DNA of 64,000 nucleotides from Oceanobacillus caeni (GCF_019037185.1 NZ_JAHHXM010000007.1:304-64303), one strand, 5' to 3'; shown: positions 8,243-17,761, numbered from the stretch's first letter. The notes: generated by a model not told the origin, from the sequence alone. Numbers and translations are program-made.

Positions 8243-9739
8243 TTACTCTTCTGCTTCACGTTTTTTTTGTTTTCTACTTAAGTAAATAACCCCAACAATG
8301 AATAATAGCAATGTCCCAAAAATAAAACTGATGAATCCCCAGTTTAATCCTTTGTCTGGTTGCAAATGAAAAACTTCTACAGATTCTCTAGGTAATCCGA
8401 TACGATAGTCGCCATTATCATCAGCGCGTACTAAATTATCTTCCAAATAACCTCTCAATTGCATTCCGGGCTCTATACCAGATACAGTAATATCCTGTGA
8501 TGTACTACTGTTGTTAATTGCTATATATAAGGTGTCTCCTTCATATGACCTACGAAAAACACTCATAGCATTACTTGTATCAACTAATTCAAAATCCCCG
8601 TATTGTAACGCGCGAAATTGGGATCGTAAGGATGATATTTTATGGAAGAACTCTTGTAAATCAGAATCTCCACTATTAAATTGAACAAGATTTTGAGCGG
8701 CAACCGCATCTTCGCCATACATCGGAATCTCGGATCCTTGGAAAATCATTGGAACTCCTGGCGTTGTATACATATATGTCAATGCCAGTTTCCAAGCCGT
8801 CAATGAGTTTCGGCCATTTTCTGAGAACTCTTGTGTGAACCTTTTCGAATACATATCATCCATATAAAGTATTGGTAGTTGATTTCCGCTTTCTTCCCAA
8901 ACATTATAGATAGCGGAAACCTCCTTGTCTTCTTTAGAAAAGGTTTCTCTCATCGTTTGATTTAACGCTGTATTTTCAATCACTTGTATACCAGTGCTAT
9001 CTAATATTTTTTGACTGTTCTCATTCGTTTCAAGAATATCTCCTATTAAATAAAAATTAGAATGAATAGATTTAATATGTTCTGTTAACTTTTGTAAAAA
9101 AGAAACTGGCATTTGATCAACTGCATGAATGTTAAAACCATCAATTTCAGTTTCTGCCATCCAGAAGTCTGCAACATCCATTAAATATTGTTGAACTTCT
9201 TCATTTTGTAAATTTAATTGCACGGTATTATTGATCCATTCAGGTCCAGATAATTCTTGTTCCTTTACCCAATCAGCTTTTTCAGTATCTTGAACGATTG
9301 GATTCGTTAGTGCGATGAATTGTGTTACAAATTCAATGACAACCTTCATCCCTCTCTTATGCGCTTCCTTTACAAGCAATTGAAAGTCTTCCATTGTTCC
9401 AAACTGTTCTTCCAATTGATAGAAGTCTTCAATCCAGTAACCATGGTAACCTTTATCAGCGTTTGCCATAATAGGTGAAAGAGAGAGAGTTGTAATCCCA
9501 AGTTCCTGAAGATCATCTAATTTTGTAATAATCCCCTGGAAATCCCCTCCATGATATGCATATGGATCATTAACATCAACATTACTATCCATGCTATGGT
9601 CGCCATTATTATATCTGTCAATTAGGATGTGATAAATAACCTCTTCTTGAATCTGTCGTTCATCTGCATATAATAAAGTGTTTTCATTACTTAGCAAGAA
9701 AACACCAGCTATTAAAAATAGCATTCGTATTTTTTTCAT
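8243..9739 (-). CDS. Membrane-anchored GH13 (alpha-amylase family) protein with degenerate catalytic motifs
   Basis: A 498-residue protein with a signal peptide (residues 1-25), a GH13 barrel (about 30-385), a C-terminal beta domain (about 385-455) and a membrane helix near 463-487 followed by a basic tail. It would sit on the outer face of the membrane. The fold is clear from YHGGDFQGI, GYHGYWIEDFY and GVPMIFQGSE. All four active-site regions deviate. Region I is VIEFVTQF (near 134) instead of a D-x-x-x-N-H pattern. Region II is GFNIHAVDQ (near 201), with Asn for Arg and His for the nucleophile Asp. Region III is LIGDIL, with Asp for the acid Glu. Region IV is YMDDM, lacking the usual NHD. 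It is probably inactive as a hydrolase and may bind glycans. Confidence 0.87.
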   Translation of the reverse strand: MKKIRMLFLIAGVFLLSNENTLLYADERQIQEEVIYHILIDRYNNGDHSMDSNVDVNDPYAYHGGDFQGIITKLDDLQELGITTLSLSPIMANADKGYHGYWIEDFYQLEEQFGTMEDFQLLVKEAHKRGMKVVIEFVTQFIALTNPIVQDTEKADWVKEQELSGPEWINNTVQLNLQNEEVQQYLMDVADFWMAETEIDGFNIHAVDQMPVSFLQKLTEHIKSIHSNFYLIGDILETNENSQKILDSTGIQVIENTALNQTMRETFSKEDKEVSAIYNVWEESGNQLPILYMDDMYSKRFTQEFSENGRNSLTAWKLALTYMYTTPGVPMIFQGSEIPMYGEDAVAAQNLVQFNSGDSDLQEFFHKISSLRSQFRALQYGDFELVDTSNAMSVFRRSYEGDTLYIAINNSSTSQDITVSGIEPGMQLRGYLEDNLVRADDNGDYRIGLPRESVEVFHLQPDKGLNWGFISFIFGTLLLFIVGVIYLSRKQKKREAEE

Positions 9740-9868
9740 TCAACTATCCCCCAAAATATGTATTCACCCTTTTATTATTAACCAACTAATCTATTAGTCA
9801 ACCAGATTTCGAATATTGTTGAAAATCATTCATAATGTGGAACATCATTTAAAGACGTTCCACTAAAT

Positions 9869-9895
9869 AAAAAAACTGCCGTTTAGACAGTTTTT
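9869..9895 (-). terminator. Terminator after yisL
   Basis: On the minus strand AAAACTGTC and GGCAGTTTT pair across a short loop and run into T residues. It lies about 20 nt beyond the yisL stop. Confidence 0.65.
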
Positions 9896-9912
9896 AATCC
9901 TTCATATGATAA

Positions 9913-10272
9913 CTACATCGGTAATCTTACAAAACCTAAAATCAACACAATGACTAACGCGATAACAAATTGGATCCAGAAGCTTCTGACTGGTTTTCCT
10001 TTAGATTTTTTCACTAAAATCATTTCCATTGCAGCAATTAACCATATACCAGCTAATGATTTTGTAATGGCTTCAGCAAATAATGGCATTTGTATACTTT
10101 GGAAATATACTCCAAGTAAGTCCCCACCAGTGTATAAAATAAATAAGTAATCAAGACGTAAAATCATGTGAACGATTTTCGCAGGTTTTTCTTTTCCTTG
10201 ATTAAGGAAGACAAGTGCAATGATAAAAAGAATAAAACCTAGTACCCACGAAGTAATATGCATATGTGTCAT
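9913..10272 (-). CDS. yisL: YisL/UPF0344 family membrane protein
   Basis: A 119-residue protein with four membrane helices. The opening HITSWVLGFILFIIALVFLN, the central KIVHMILRLDYLFILYTGGDLL and the C-terminal VIALVIVLILGFVRL match the YisL (DUF1516) family, of unknown function. GGGAGG lies about 11 nt upstream of the ATG. In B. subtilis yisL also lies in the yis region near addAB and gerP. Confidence 0.87.
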   Translation of the reverse strand: MTHMHITSWVLGFILFIIALVFLNQGKEKPAKIVHMILRLDYLFILYTGGDLLGVYFQSIQMPLFAEAITKSLAGIWLIAAMEMILVKKSKGKPVRSFWIQFVIALVIVLILGFVRLPM

Positions 10273-10405
10273 CTATTATGTATCCTCCCTTTCAACTTTC
10301 ATTCTAACGATATCATACCATAATCTGGTACAACGGTCATTTTTTGTTCTTTTTAGCATTAGAAAACGAAGGCGCTCGACAAACCTTTGCCGAAAGAATG
10401 CTTTC

Positions 10406-11581
10406 TTATCTGCGCAAAAATGGTTGTCGCTTCCAATACGTAAGGCTTCTCCATACCCATTCTAATGGGCCGAATCGGAAACGGCTAAACCACCACTTGC
10501 TAAAGATAATTTGACCTATATAAATGATAACAACCATTACTACTCCAGTAAAAGGGCCAATTTTGCCATATAGCCCAAACCCTACTCCGTAAAACAATAG
10601 AAAACTAATAATAGACTGAAATATATAATTTGATAATGCCATTCTCCCAACATATGTAAATGGTTTCATTATTTTTCTTCCTAGGTCCGTTCTAAACAAA
10701 AGAGTAACTGAAAAAATATAAAATAAAGCAGAAAACATTCCACCAATATTATCTTGAATATAAGAAAACCATATTGGATTTCCGAATAAATAGGCACCCA
10801 TTTTTAAACCTATAAAGAGTAAAAGGGAAATAACCCACCATTTGATTAACAGAGATTTATATTTTCCAGGTTCATGGAGCCAACGTTTCTCCCCTATAAA
10901 CATACCAAATAAAAATAGCGGAAGGAGTACTAGTATTAAAAATATTAGAGTAACAGGATTATTTGCAAACAACCAATCCTCATAATTCTGTAACCAAACC
11001 AATCCTATATCATTGCTTAGATAATTTTGGTATGACTGTTCAATCATCACAACATCTACATAATCTAAGTAATCTTTGGTTAAATAAAATAAAAAGGAAA
11101 GAAAACTTACACTTCCGACCATCATAGTTATTCCAATTGCCAGTTTTGTATTTGACTTTGTATGTAGGAATAAAGGCGACAGTATTCCAACTAAAGCGTA
11201 AGATAATAAAATATCCCCATGCCAAAGTAGAAAAGCATGCATCGCACCAAAACAAAATAAAATTAATAATCTCCTTAATAAAATGAGATTGGGATTATTT
11301 CCCCTTGCCATTATCCGCTCTCTCATCATTTGTAACCCAAATCCAAATAAAAGGGAAAATAACGTGTAAAAACTACCCTGGAAGAAAATATCAATAAAAA
11401 TTAGCGCAGCTTGATCTATATTTGATGTCCATGCTTCTTCCGCCCCGCCATACATAAAGTATGGTGCACTAAAAGCCCCAATATTCACAATAAATATTCC
11501 AAATATCGCTAATCCCCTTGCCGCGTCAATCCATTCTAATCGATTCGATTCCTGTAATGGCGTTGCATTATTTTTCATCAT
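10406..11581 (-). CDS. DUF418 family multi-spanning membrane protein
   Basis: A 391-residue protein with about ten membrane helices. The start RLEWIDAARGLAIFGIFIVNI and the mid-protein LLFGFGLQMM, LLRRLLILFCFGAMHA and C-terminal YVGRMALSNYIFQSI, followed by GPLEWVWRSLTYWK, are hallmarks of DUF418 proteins such as E. coli YeiB and B. subtilis YxaH. Their transport substrate or enzymatic role is not established. The length is normal for the family. The gene is divergent from the gerP operon. Confidence 0.88.
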   Translation of the reverse strand: MMKNNATPLQESNRLEWIDAARGLAIFGIFIVNIGAFSAPYFMYGGAEEAWTSNIDQAALIFIDIFFQGSFYTLFSLLFGFGLQMMRERIMARGNNPNLILLRRLLILFCFGAMHAFLLWHGDILLSYALVGILSPLFLHTKSNTKLAIGITMMVGSVSFLSFLFYLTKDYLDYVDVVMIEQSYQNYLSNDIGLVWLQNYEDWLFANNPVTLIFLILVLLPLFLFGMFIGEKRWLHEPGKYKSLLIKWWVISLLLFIGLKMGAYLFGNPIWFSYIQDNIGGMFSALFYIFSVTLLFRTDLGRKIMKPFTYVGRMALSNYIFQSIISFLLFYGVGFGLYGKIGPFTGVVMVVIIYIGQIIFSKWWFSRFRFGPLEWVWRSLTYWKRQPFLRR

Positions 11582-11757
11582 CCAATCCCTTCCCCTTTCA
11601 TATCTGATTTAGCAAATTCTTTTACTTGCACACACTATTCAATTATAGCACCCTCTTTTTAAAGTAAAACTAAATCCTCTCACCTATTCCACTTTTTATT
11701 CTATTCATACGCACATTCTTAAAATCAAGCATAAACTGTGATAAAGGAGGATGTTAT

Positions 11758-11973
11758 ATGCCTGCAATCGTTGGAGCTATTAAAGTAGTCAGTGTTTCCA
11801 ATTCGAGTGTATTTCATGTTGGAGACGTATATTCCATTTTGCCACAAAGTAGTGCGAAAACGTATGCCGGTGGAGGATCCTTTAATACGGGAAATGGAAT
11901 TAGAATTCATTTAGGAAATTCAAATACACACGTTAATGACCGAGATCATATAGATCAACCGAAAGTTCTATGA
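11758..11973 (+). CDS. gerPA: Spore germination protein GerPA
   Basis: First gene of the gerP operon, needed for germinants to pass the spore coat and reach inner-membrane receptors. The 71-residue product has the family opening MPAIVGAIKV and the core VFHVGDVYSILPQSSAKTYA, then GGGSFNTG near residue 38. AAAGGAGG precedes the ATG. Its stop overlaps the ribosome-binding site of gerPB 10 nt downstream. In relatives the operon is transcribed in the mother cell by sigma-K. I could not place a convincing sigma-K promoter here. Confidence 0.92.
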   Translation: MPAIVGAIKVVSVSNSSVFHVGDVYSILPQSSAKTYAGGGSFNTGNGIRIHLGNSNTHVNDRDHIDQPKVL

Positions 11974-11983
11974 GGTGACAACG

Positions 11984-12187
11984 ATGGACATGACCATTCA
12001 TCAAGCAATCCATATTCATTTTTTAAAAATCGGTGCTATCACTAATTCTTCCGTTGTACAAATTGGTAGCACTGGCTGTATTCAAGCTCAATCAGATATT
12101 CATAATACTGGGGGTTATACTGAAACTGCTGAAGTTGCTGAAGCGCAAACAGAGGCTCCACTTGTTCCTTTAGCTCCAAATGCTTAA
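11984..12187 (+). CDS. gerPB: Spore germination protein GerPB
   Basis: A 67-residue GerPB with HQAIHIHFLKIGAITNSSV, then VQIGSTGCIQ, and the NTGGY motif near residue 42, followed by a low-complexity Ala/Glu/Pro tail. The ATG at 11984 is chosen because GAGGTGA lies 6 nt upstream, overlapping the gerPA stop and so coupling translation of the two genes. Earlier ATG codons at 11975 lie in that site. Confidence 0.92.
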   Translation: MDMTIHQAIHIHFLKIGAITNSSVVQIGSTGCIQAQSDIHNTGGYTETAEVAEAQTEAPLVPLAPNA

Positions 12188-12269
12188 TCACAACTTCTAA
12201 TCATTCGCATAAAATAATCTAGGCATTTGTCGGAGAACTAAATTACGACCTTGTATTGGAGGCAATGCA

Positions 12270-12845
12270 ATGTATGGTCAAGATTGGAACCAGTACGTTT
12301 ATGAATTACAAAGACATATACAGAACTTGGAAATTCGGATGAAAAATTTAGAAGACCAAGTACACCAACTAAACGCGAACAAAGAATCAAAAGACAGGGT
12401 TAATATTGAAAAAGTCGAGTACAAATTTGATCAATTAAAAATTGAAACATTATCAGGTAGTCTTCATATTGGACTTTCACCCGAAAACTTAGAACAAATG
12501 GAAGACTTTGCACTTGGTCAAACCAATCAACAGACTGCTCAAAGTTTGCCTTTATTTAATCAAAAACTTTGTACTGATCTTAGCGATTGGCTGCACCAAT
12601 CCGGACCAAACATGATTAATGATCTAGCTAATACTCATGAACGGACCATTGATAGCTCGCATCAATCCTTATTACTCCAAGATATTCAAAAGCAGCTGCC
12701 AAATCGAATTTCCTATTATAAGGAACAAGCCGAAAAAGATAATAATATTTCTGAGGAACAAGAGTTTGAAAGTTTTATAAAGTCTAAGGTAATGGAAGAA
12801 ATCCAACATTCCTTAGCTAACTATATTAAAAAATATAAAGGTTAA
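12270..12845 (+). CDS. gerPC: Spore germination protein GerPC
   Basis: A 191-residue protein, the only long GerP component. It starts with a coiled coil (about residues 8-45: QRHIQNLEIRMKNLEDQVHQ). Then comes the beta segment VEYKFDQLKIETLSGSLHIGL typical of GerPC, and a helical, Gln/Glu-rich C-terminal half ending in NYIKKYKG. The RBS GGAGG is about 9 nt upstream. It is the third gene of the operon. The following 150 bp hold a degenerate repeat, so the next gene is unusually distant. Confidence 0.9.
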   Translation: MYGQDWNQYVYELQRHIQNLEIRMKNLEDQVHQLNANKESKDRVNIEKVEYKFDQLKIETLSGSLHIGLSPENLEQMEDFALGQTNQQTAQSLPLFNQKLCTDLSDWLHQSGPNMINDLANTHERTIDSSHQSLLLQDIQKQLPNRISYYKEQAEKDNNISEEQEFESFIKSKVMEEIQHSLANYIKKYKG

Positions 12846-12915
12846 CTTATTCAGTGGGCTTTTTCCACCCCCCATTGATATGGTTGAACTCATCAGAACC
12901 CTACTAGCTGTTTTC
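12846..12915 (+). repeat. Degenerate dispersed repeat C inside the gerP operon, copy 2
   Basis: TCAGTGGG ... CCCCCCATTGATATGGTTGA resembles the first hairpin and linker of family C. The stem is imperfect. It separates gerPC from gerPD by 154 bp, whereas other gerP gaps here are 16-82 bp. Confidence 0.5.
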
Positions 12916-12999
12916 CCCATTCACAAAACTTAATTTAAACGATGATTCTTGAAGTGGGGGATTACAAGCCGGTAAAGTCGTGACAAAGGAGAATATTAA

Positions 13000-13173
13000 A
13001 TGATAATGGAAGTTCATAATTACGGGTTACATGTTGCCAATGTTCAAATTGATGCAATTGCTGCTTCTTCTGTCTTTTTAATCGGAGATAATGATTCAAT
13101 CGTTTTATCATCTTTTTTTGATACACCTCCTGAGAGTTATTCTATACTCAATTTGGTACCACTAGGAGCCTAA
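13000..13173 (+). CDS. gerPD: Spore germination protein GerPD
   Basis: A 57-residue GerPD. The pattern NYGLHVANVQIDAIAASSVF, LIGDNDSIVLSS and the FDTPPES motif near residue 40 match the family, as does the C-terminal LVPLGA. AAAGGAG precedes the ATG. It is followed after 16 nt by gerPE. Its distance from gerPC, with a repeat hairpin between, might reduce its expression. Confidence 0.9.
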   Translation: MIMEVHNYGLHVANVQIDAIAASSVFLIGDNDSIVLSSFFDTPPESYSILNLVPLGA

Positions 13174-13189
13174 CTAGGGGGGGATTTAT

Positions 13190-13558
13190 TTGGTAAAACG
13201 TACATCCAACGTTCAATTAATAAATACAGTCTCTGCTATAAATGCCTCTTTCATTAATATTGGAGATACACATGAAGCCTGTCCGGAAACAAGAGCCATA
13301 GCCTTACAAAAAGAAGGTGAGACGTTTCAAGGTGAATTAGAGTTTGAAGATTATTCCATCTTTAGTCAAAAAAAAAATTTACCTAAAACCAAACCTAAAG
13401 TTATAAAACATACGATCAACCATCAACCTAATATTTATGTACAAAATGTTAACGTCATTGCTCTTTCCTCTTCATCTATCATGCAAGTAGGAAATTTAAA
13501 TCATATTTCAGCGGAGTCTAGAATATTGCATATTCGCTATGTTATTGCTGAAGATTAA
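13190..13558 (+). CDS. gerPE: Spore germination protein GerPE
   Basis: A 122-residue GerPE starting at TTG after AGGGGGGGA. Visible are RTSNVQLINTVSAINASFINI and the repeat-like later half NPNIYVQ-type segment with VIALSSSSIMQVGNLNHISAESR. The two related beta segments are the internal duplication typical of this family. It is the fifth gene of the operon. Confidence 0.9.
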   Translation: MVKRTSNVQLINTVSAINASFINIGDTHEACPETRAIALQKEGETFQGELEFEDYSIFSQKKNLPKTKPKVIKHTINHQPNIYVQNVNVIALSSSSIMQVGNLNHISAESRILHIRYVIAED

Positions 13559-13626
13559 TTCTTAACAATATATAACTAGTGTCATATACTATAAATAAAT
13601 TTCATAACCCAAAAGTAGGTGTTAGC

Positions 13627-13845
13627 ATGCCATCAATTGTTGGCCCAATAAGAATAAACAGTGTCGATGGAGGCGTCATTAATTTCGGTGATACATTTTA
13701 TTTATCACCAAAAAGCTCCTCTAAAACAAATGCAGGTTCTGGCGGATTTAATACGGGGGATTTTATTAATACTAACTCAGGAATTAGTAATACTGGAACA
13801 AACGATCCCGATATAGCTGATCAAACTCAAACCGCCAATGCCTAA
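13627..13845 (+). CDS. gerPF: Spore germination protein GerPF
   Basis: A 72-residue GerPF and paralogue of GerPA: MPSIVGPIRINSVDGG, then INFGDTFYLSPKSSSKTNAG and SGGFNTGDF. The ATG at 13627 aligns with the family start; an ORF start 48 nt upstream is not conserved. It is the last gene of the operon, ending at the repeat at 13877. Confidence 0.92.
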   Translation: MPSIVGPIRINSVDGGVINFGDTFYLSPKSSSKTNAGSGGFNTGDFINTNSGISNTGTNDPDIADQTQTANA

Positions 13846-13876
13846 TTTTTCAAAAAACAAAAAACCTTACAGGTCC

Positions 13877-13982
13877 ATAAAGAAGACTAACCATCCTTAG
13901 GGGTTCCTTCATCCCCACGGATGGTTAGTCGCATTTATCGAACCTTTTATGGGCAGTTGATCTCCCACCTACCTTCTTGAGT
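13877..13982 (+). repeat. Dispersed repeat family C, copy 3
   Basis: It starts ATAAAGAAGACT and has the hairpin CTAACCATCC ... GGATGGTTAG with a GGGGTTCCTTCATCCCC core. Then come GTCGCATTTATCGAACC, GGGCAGTTGATCTCCC and a truncated second hairpin. It sits between convergent gerPF and addA and may end both transcripts. Confidence 0.8.
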
Positions 13983-13990
13983 TAGGAGTC

Positions 13991-16900
13991 TTACTGCTCA
14001 TTTAGGTATGATAAACTCTGTAGAGTGTTAAAGTTTTCTGGTACTTCAACAACAAGTTGTTTAGAAAAGAAATACAAGTATGTTTTCTTCACTGGTTGTT
14101 TCGATATTTCCTCTATAGCATGGCGATAGAGATTCATTTGGGTTTCATATTTTTTGATTAACTTATTTTTTAATCTATCTGTTAATTCCTCATTGATCGC
14201 ATCTGTCTTATAATCTAGTACCATCCATCCATCTTCAAAAGGGATAAGGCAATCAATTACCCCTTGAATAAGTACCCTTTCATTCCCACCAGTCCAATGT
14301 GCATATACTTCATTTGCCGGAAGGGTTAAACTGAAAGGTACTTCCCTATGGACCGATGTCGCTTGTTCCAACATAGTAGCGGCTATTTCTGTATTATAAA
14401 AATTCTTGATTGCAGGAATATCAATAATATCCGCTTCTTGTCTCGTCAAAATTTCCTTTTCAACAAAAACTTCTAGTTGTTCTTCAATTTCCACTTGATT
14501 AAGTGGCTTAGTTAGTGGAAGATGTTGCATCACGGTATGCATTGCAGTCCCTTTTTCTGCAGCCGTAATAACTTTTTGTTCTTGCATAAAATTCGGTCGT
14601 TTCACAATCGGCGGCTTAAATTCTTTCACCAATTGATCTGCACTGTACTCATCTTTGATTTCCCGCTGTCTTTTAATTTCCGTTACAGACTGCTTTGCTC
14701 GGGAATATGCTGCTTGTTCATGTGGATAAGTATAGGACAATCTATTTTCTACTACTTCTTTCCACTGTTCATCTTGAGTGCCTATTGTTTTCCATCCGAT
14801 TACTTTCTCTTTTAAAACCTGGTCAAACTCAGTTGATGTTTCATCCAGATTTGTGTAATCACTTGCATGAACAACCGATATATCCCATTTAGATGGATCC
14901 ATTTGAATGTCTTTTAAAACGACATCCTTCACGTCACCTGAACGTAAGGAGCCCCCATCTTGGTGTCGCATTAAAGCTGGGCCTACCCAATCCAGATAAG
15001 AAACAGCGGCCATGCGGAAATACGCTGGTAAAACCCACTCGGAATGGTCAACCATCCTCTGCCATTTTTCTAACTTTTTCTTAAATGAAGCAACATTTCC
15101 AATCATAACAAGCTTTTCTTTTGCACGTGTTAACGCAACATAAAGGACGCGCATTTCTTCTGCTAATAGCTCTCGTTTCTGCTCTCCTTGTACAGCGTGA
15201 TAAAACAATGTTGGATACATAATTCTTTTTACAGGATCAATATATTTACTCGCAAACCCCAAGTCTTTATGCAGTAAATACTTCTGATTTAAATCCTGCA
15301 TATTAAATTGCTTGTCCATTGCACCAAGAATAACGACGGGAAATTCTAATCCTTTACTTTTATGGATGGTCATAATGCGTACAACATCTTCCTGTTCACT
15401 TAGTGCACGTGCTACTCCAAGATCGTCTCCGCGTTCCTCCATTCTTTCAATAAAACGTAAGAAACGGAATAATCCACGAAATGATGTTCTTTCATAACCT
15501 CTTGCACGATCATATAACGCACGTAAATTCGCTTGACGCTGACGTCCACCAGGCATCCCGCCTACAAAATCATAGTAACCAGTTTCTTGATAAATATCCC
15601 AAATTAATTCTGACAATGCGCCTTGTCTTGACGCAAGGCGAAATTGATTTAATTGTTTTAGAAAATGAGAAATCTTTTCAGCTGTCTCATCCGAATTTTG
15701 CTGTCTATATATTTTTAAGGCATCATAGTATGGATTATATTTATCAACTAAGCGAATTTTGGCTAGTTCATTTTCTGTTAAGCCAACAATTGGTGACTTT
15801 AGAACAGATGCAAGCGGAATATCTTGTCTAGGATTATCGATGGTTTTAAGTAAACTAATCATAATTTTCACTTCCATCGCTTCGAAATATCCTGAAGATA
15901 GTTCCGCATATACCGGGATTCCTTGATTTTTCAATTCATCAACAATCGTTGGTGCCCATGTCATGGAACGAAGCAATATAACAATGTCTCGATACTGAAT
16001 ATCACGCTGAATCCCCATGCCTTTATCATAAACTTGTAACGGTTTATTTTCACCTTCATGACCTAACCATGACTTTATTTTTTTAGCATAGGCACGCGCC
16101 TCGATTTGTGCCTTTTCTAAATCCTGAAAGCTTTCTTCACCTTCTTCTACCTCATCCTTTTCGTCCTCTGAATCGCGATCAATAATAATCAATTCCGGAT
16201 TAGGCTTGGGAAAGTCGTACTCATCATACATTTTATTTCCATAGATGAGTTCCGCCTTTTCATCGTAGTCAATATCCCCCAGTGTTTCGTCAAGGATTTG
16301 ACGGAAGATATAGTTCGCACCTATTAAAACTTGCTCTCTACTACGGAAATTCCTAGCTAAGTCAATGCGGATTCCAACAGAATCATCATTAGTAAATTGC
16401 TTATATTTCTTAATAAAGAGGGACGGTTCTGCATGACGGAACCGATAAATACTCTGTTTGACATCCCCAACCATGAACCTGTTCCCTTTTCCTTTTTGAT
16501 CACTAACAAGGGAAAGAATCGTTTCTTGCACAAGGTTCGTATCCTGATACTCATCTACCAAAACCTCGCTAAACTGGCGTTGAAACTGGACAGCTACACT
16601 TGAAGGAATAAGCTTCTCAGAAGTTGAATGGTCGTCTAACAATAACCGTAAACAGTAATGTTCCAAATCAGAAAAGTCAACCAATGCTTTTTCTCTTTTT
16701 TGTTCGGTAAATTTAGCATCAAATTGTTTTACTAATGTTGTTAATTGTTTAATAACTGGAGCAAGTTCCCGCATATCCTCTATGTGCCCAGCAAGATTTC
16801 GGTTAAACCATTTGTCTGCCATCTTCTTCCAGCGCTTTTTGTAACTATCTCTTAAATTTTTTACTTGCTCCTTTTTCATTTCATCACAATCTTGTTTTTT

Positions 16901-17761
16901 CCTAGACAGAGCTTTAAATGTATGTTCTTGAATGAAATTTTGCAAATCGTCCCAGTTCTCTATATGCTGTTTGGCTGCCTCTGATAAAGCAAGATCATTG
17001 TCAATGGTTTCCGCATATTGATATGGCCCATCACTTTCCCTTGTGATTTCTAGTGCTAAATACATTTCCTGTTCCATAGCGAAAAATTGGTTCTTCACTT
17101 CTTTTTTCATTAGGTCTAACCAATTTAAATCTTCCTCTTGAAAGATTTCTGGTATTGCATAACGGTTAGCTAGACTGTCTAACCATTCGTATGGCCAAGG
17201 GTTTTGAATAGCAAAGGTATGTAAATCTAAAATTACCTTTTCCAAATCTACATCACTTCGATCACTAGAAAAACGATCGACAACAGCAAAGAATTTTTTT
17301 TGTTCTTCTCCTTCCATTCCATACCATTCTTCAAATAACTCATCCATCACATCTTGTTTGATTAAATCTGCCTCCATATCATCGGCGATACGAAAAGCCG
17401 GATCAATATCTAATAAATAGGCGTATTTACGTATTACTTCCAAACAAAAGGAATGCAACGTGGAGATGGATGCACGCTGTAATAAAGATAGCTGCTTTTT
17501 CAAATGAATCGAATTCGGATTTTGTTCTAGAGCTTCTTCTAAAGCTAAACCTACTCGACTCCGCATCTCTGCTGCAGCTGCATTCGTAAATGTCACAACA
17601 AGCAATGAATCAATATCAACAGGGTTATTTCGATTTAGAAGCTTTTGAATGATTCTTTCAACTAATACGGCTGTTTTTCCGGAACCAGCCGCTGCTGCTA
17701 CAAGGATATCGGCACCATCTGTATAAATTGCTTCTTCTTGTTCTTTTGTCCAACTAACCAT
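13991..17761 (-). CDS. addA: ATP-dependent helicase/nuclease subunit AddA
   Basis: A 1256-residue UvrD-like helicase with a C-terminal RecB nuclease domain. It pairs with AddB to process double-strand breaks for RecA loading. Walker A is AAAGSGKTAVLV near residue 24, motif II is VDEYQDTN near 413, a late motif is IHKSKGLEFPV near 795, and the nuclease motif is VLDYKTD near 1180. The length is normal. It overlaps the end of addB by 8 nt, implying translational coupling. In B. subtilis sbcDC follows; here the operon ends at a repeat next to gerP. Confidence 0.95.
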   Translation of the reverse strand: MVSWTKEQEEAIYTDGADILVAAAAGSGKTAVLVERIIQKLLNRNNPVDIDSLLVVTFTNAAAAEMRSRVGLALEEALEQNPNSIHLKKQLSLLQRASISTLHSFCLEVIRKYAYLLDIDPAFRIADDMEADLIKQDVMDELFEEWYGMEGEEQKKFFAVVDRFSSDRSDVDLEKVILDLHTFAIQNPWPYEWLDSLANRYAIPEIFQEEDLNWLDLMKKEVKNQFFAMEQEMYLALEITRESDGPYQYAETIDNDLALSEAAKQHIENWDDLQNFIQEHTFKALSRKKQDCDEMKKEQVKNLRDSYKKRWKKMADKWFNRNLAGHIEDMRELAPVIKQLTTLVKQFDAKFTEQKREKALVDFSDLEHYCLRLLLDDHSTSEKLIPSSVAVQFQRQFSEVLVDEYQDTNLVQETILSLVSDQKGKGNRFMVGDVKQSIYRFRHAEPSLFIKKYKQFTNDDSVGIRIDLARNFRSREQVLIGANYIFRQILDETLGDIDYDEKAELIYGNKMYDEYDFPKPNPELIIIDRDSEDEKDEVEEGEESFQDLEKAQIEARAYAKKIKSWLGHEGENKPLQVYDKGMGIQRDIQYRDIVILLRSMTWAPTIVDELKNQGIPVYAELSSGYFEAMEVKIMISLLKTIDNPRQDIPLASVLKSPIVGLTENELAKIRLVDKYNPYYDALKIYRQQNSDETAEKISHFLKQLNQFRLASRQGALSELIWDIYQETGYYDFVGGMPGGRQRQANLRALYDRARGYERTSFRGLFRFLRFIERMEERGDDLGVARALSEQEDVVRIMTIHKSKGLEFPVVILGAMDKQFNMQDLNQKYLLHKDLGFASKYIDPVKRIMYPTLFYHAVQGEQKRELLAEEMRVLYVALTRAKEKLVMIGNVASFKKKLEKWQRMVDHSEWVLPAYFRMAAVSYLDWVGPALMRHQDGGSLRSGDVKDVVLKDIQMDPSKWDISVVHASDYTNLDETSTEFDQVLKEKVIGWKTIGTQDEQWKEVVENRLSYTYPHEQAAYSRAKQSVTEIKRQREIKDEYSADQLVKEFKPPIVKRPNFMQEQKVITAAEKGTAMHTVMQHLPLTKPLNQVEIEEQLEVFVEKEILTRQEADIIDIPAIKNFYNTEIAATMLEQATSVHREVPFSLTLPANEVYAHWTGGNERVLIQGVIDCLIPFEDGWMVLDYKTDAINEELTDRLKNKLIKKYETQMNLYRHAIEEISKQPVKKTYLYFFSKQLVVEVPENFNTLQSLSYLNEQ

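Noticed and set aside
11700-11757. Sigma-K promoter for gerP
   Set aside because: CATA-like boxes exist (near 11709 and 11732) but the -35 element is poor, and the nearer one would leave almost no leader before the ribosome-binding site.
14522-15831. Several plus-strand ORFs inside addA
   Set aside because: They are antisense shadows without ribosome-binding sites in a gene with full helicase and nuclease motifs.
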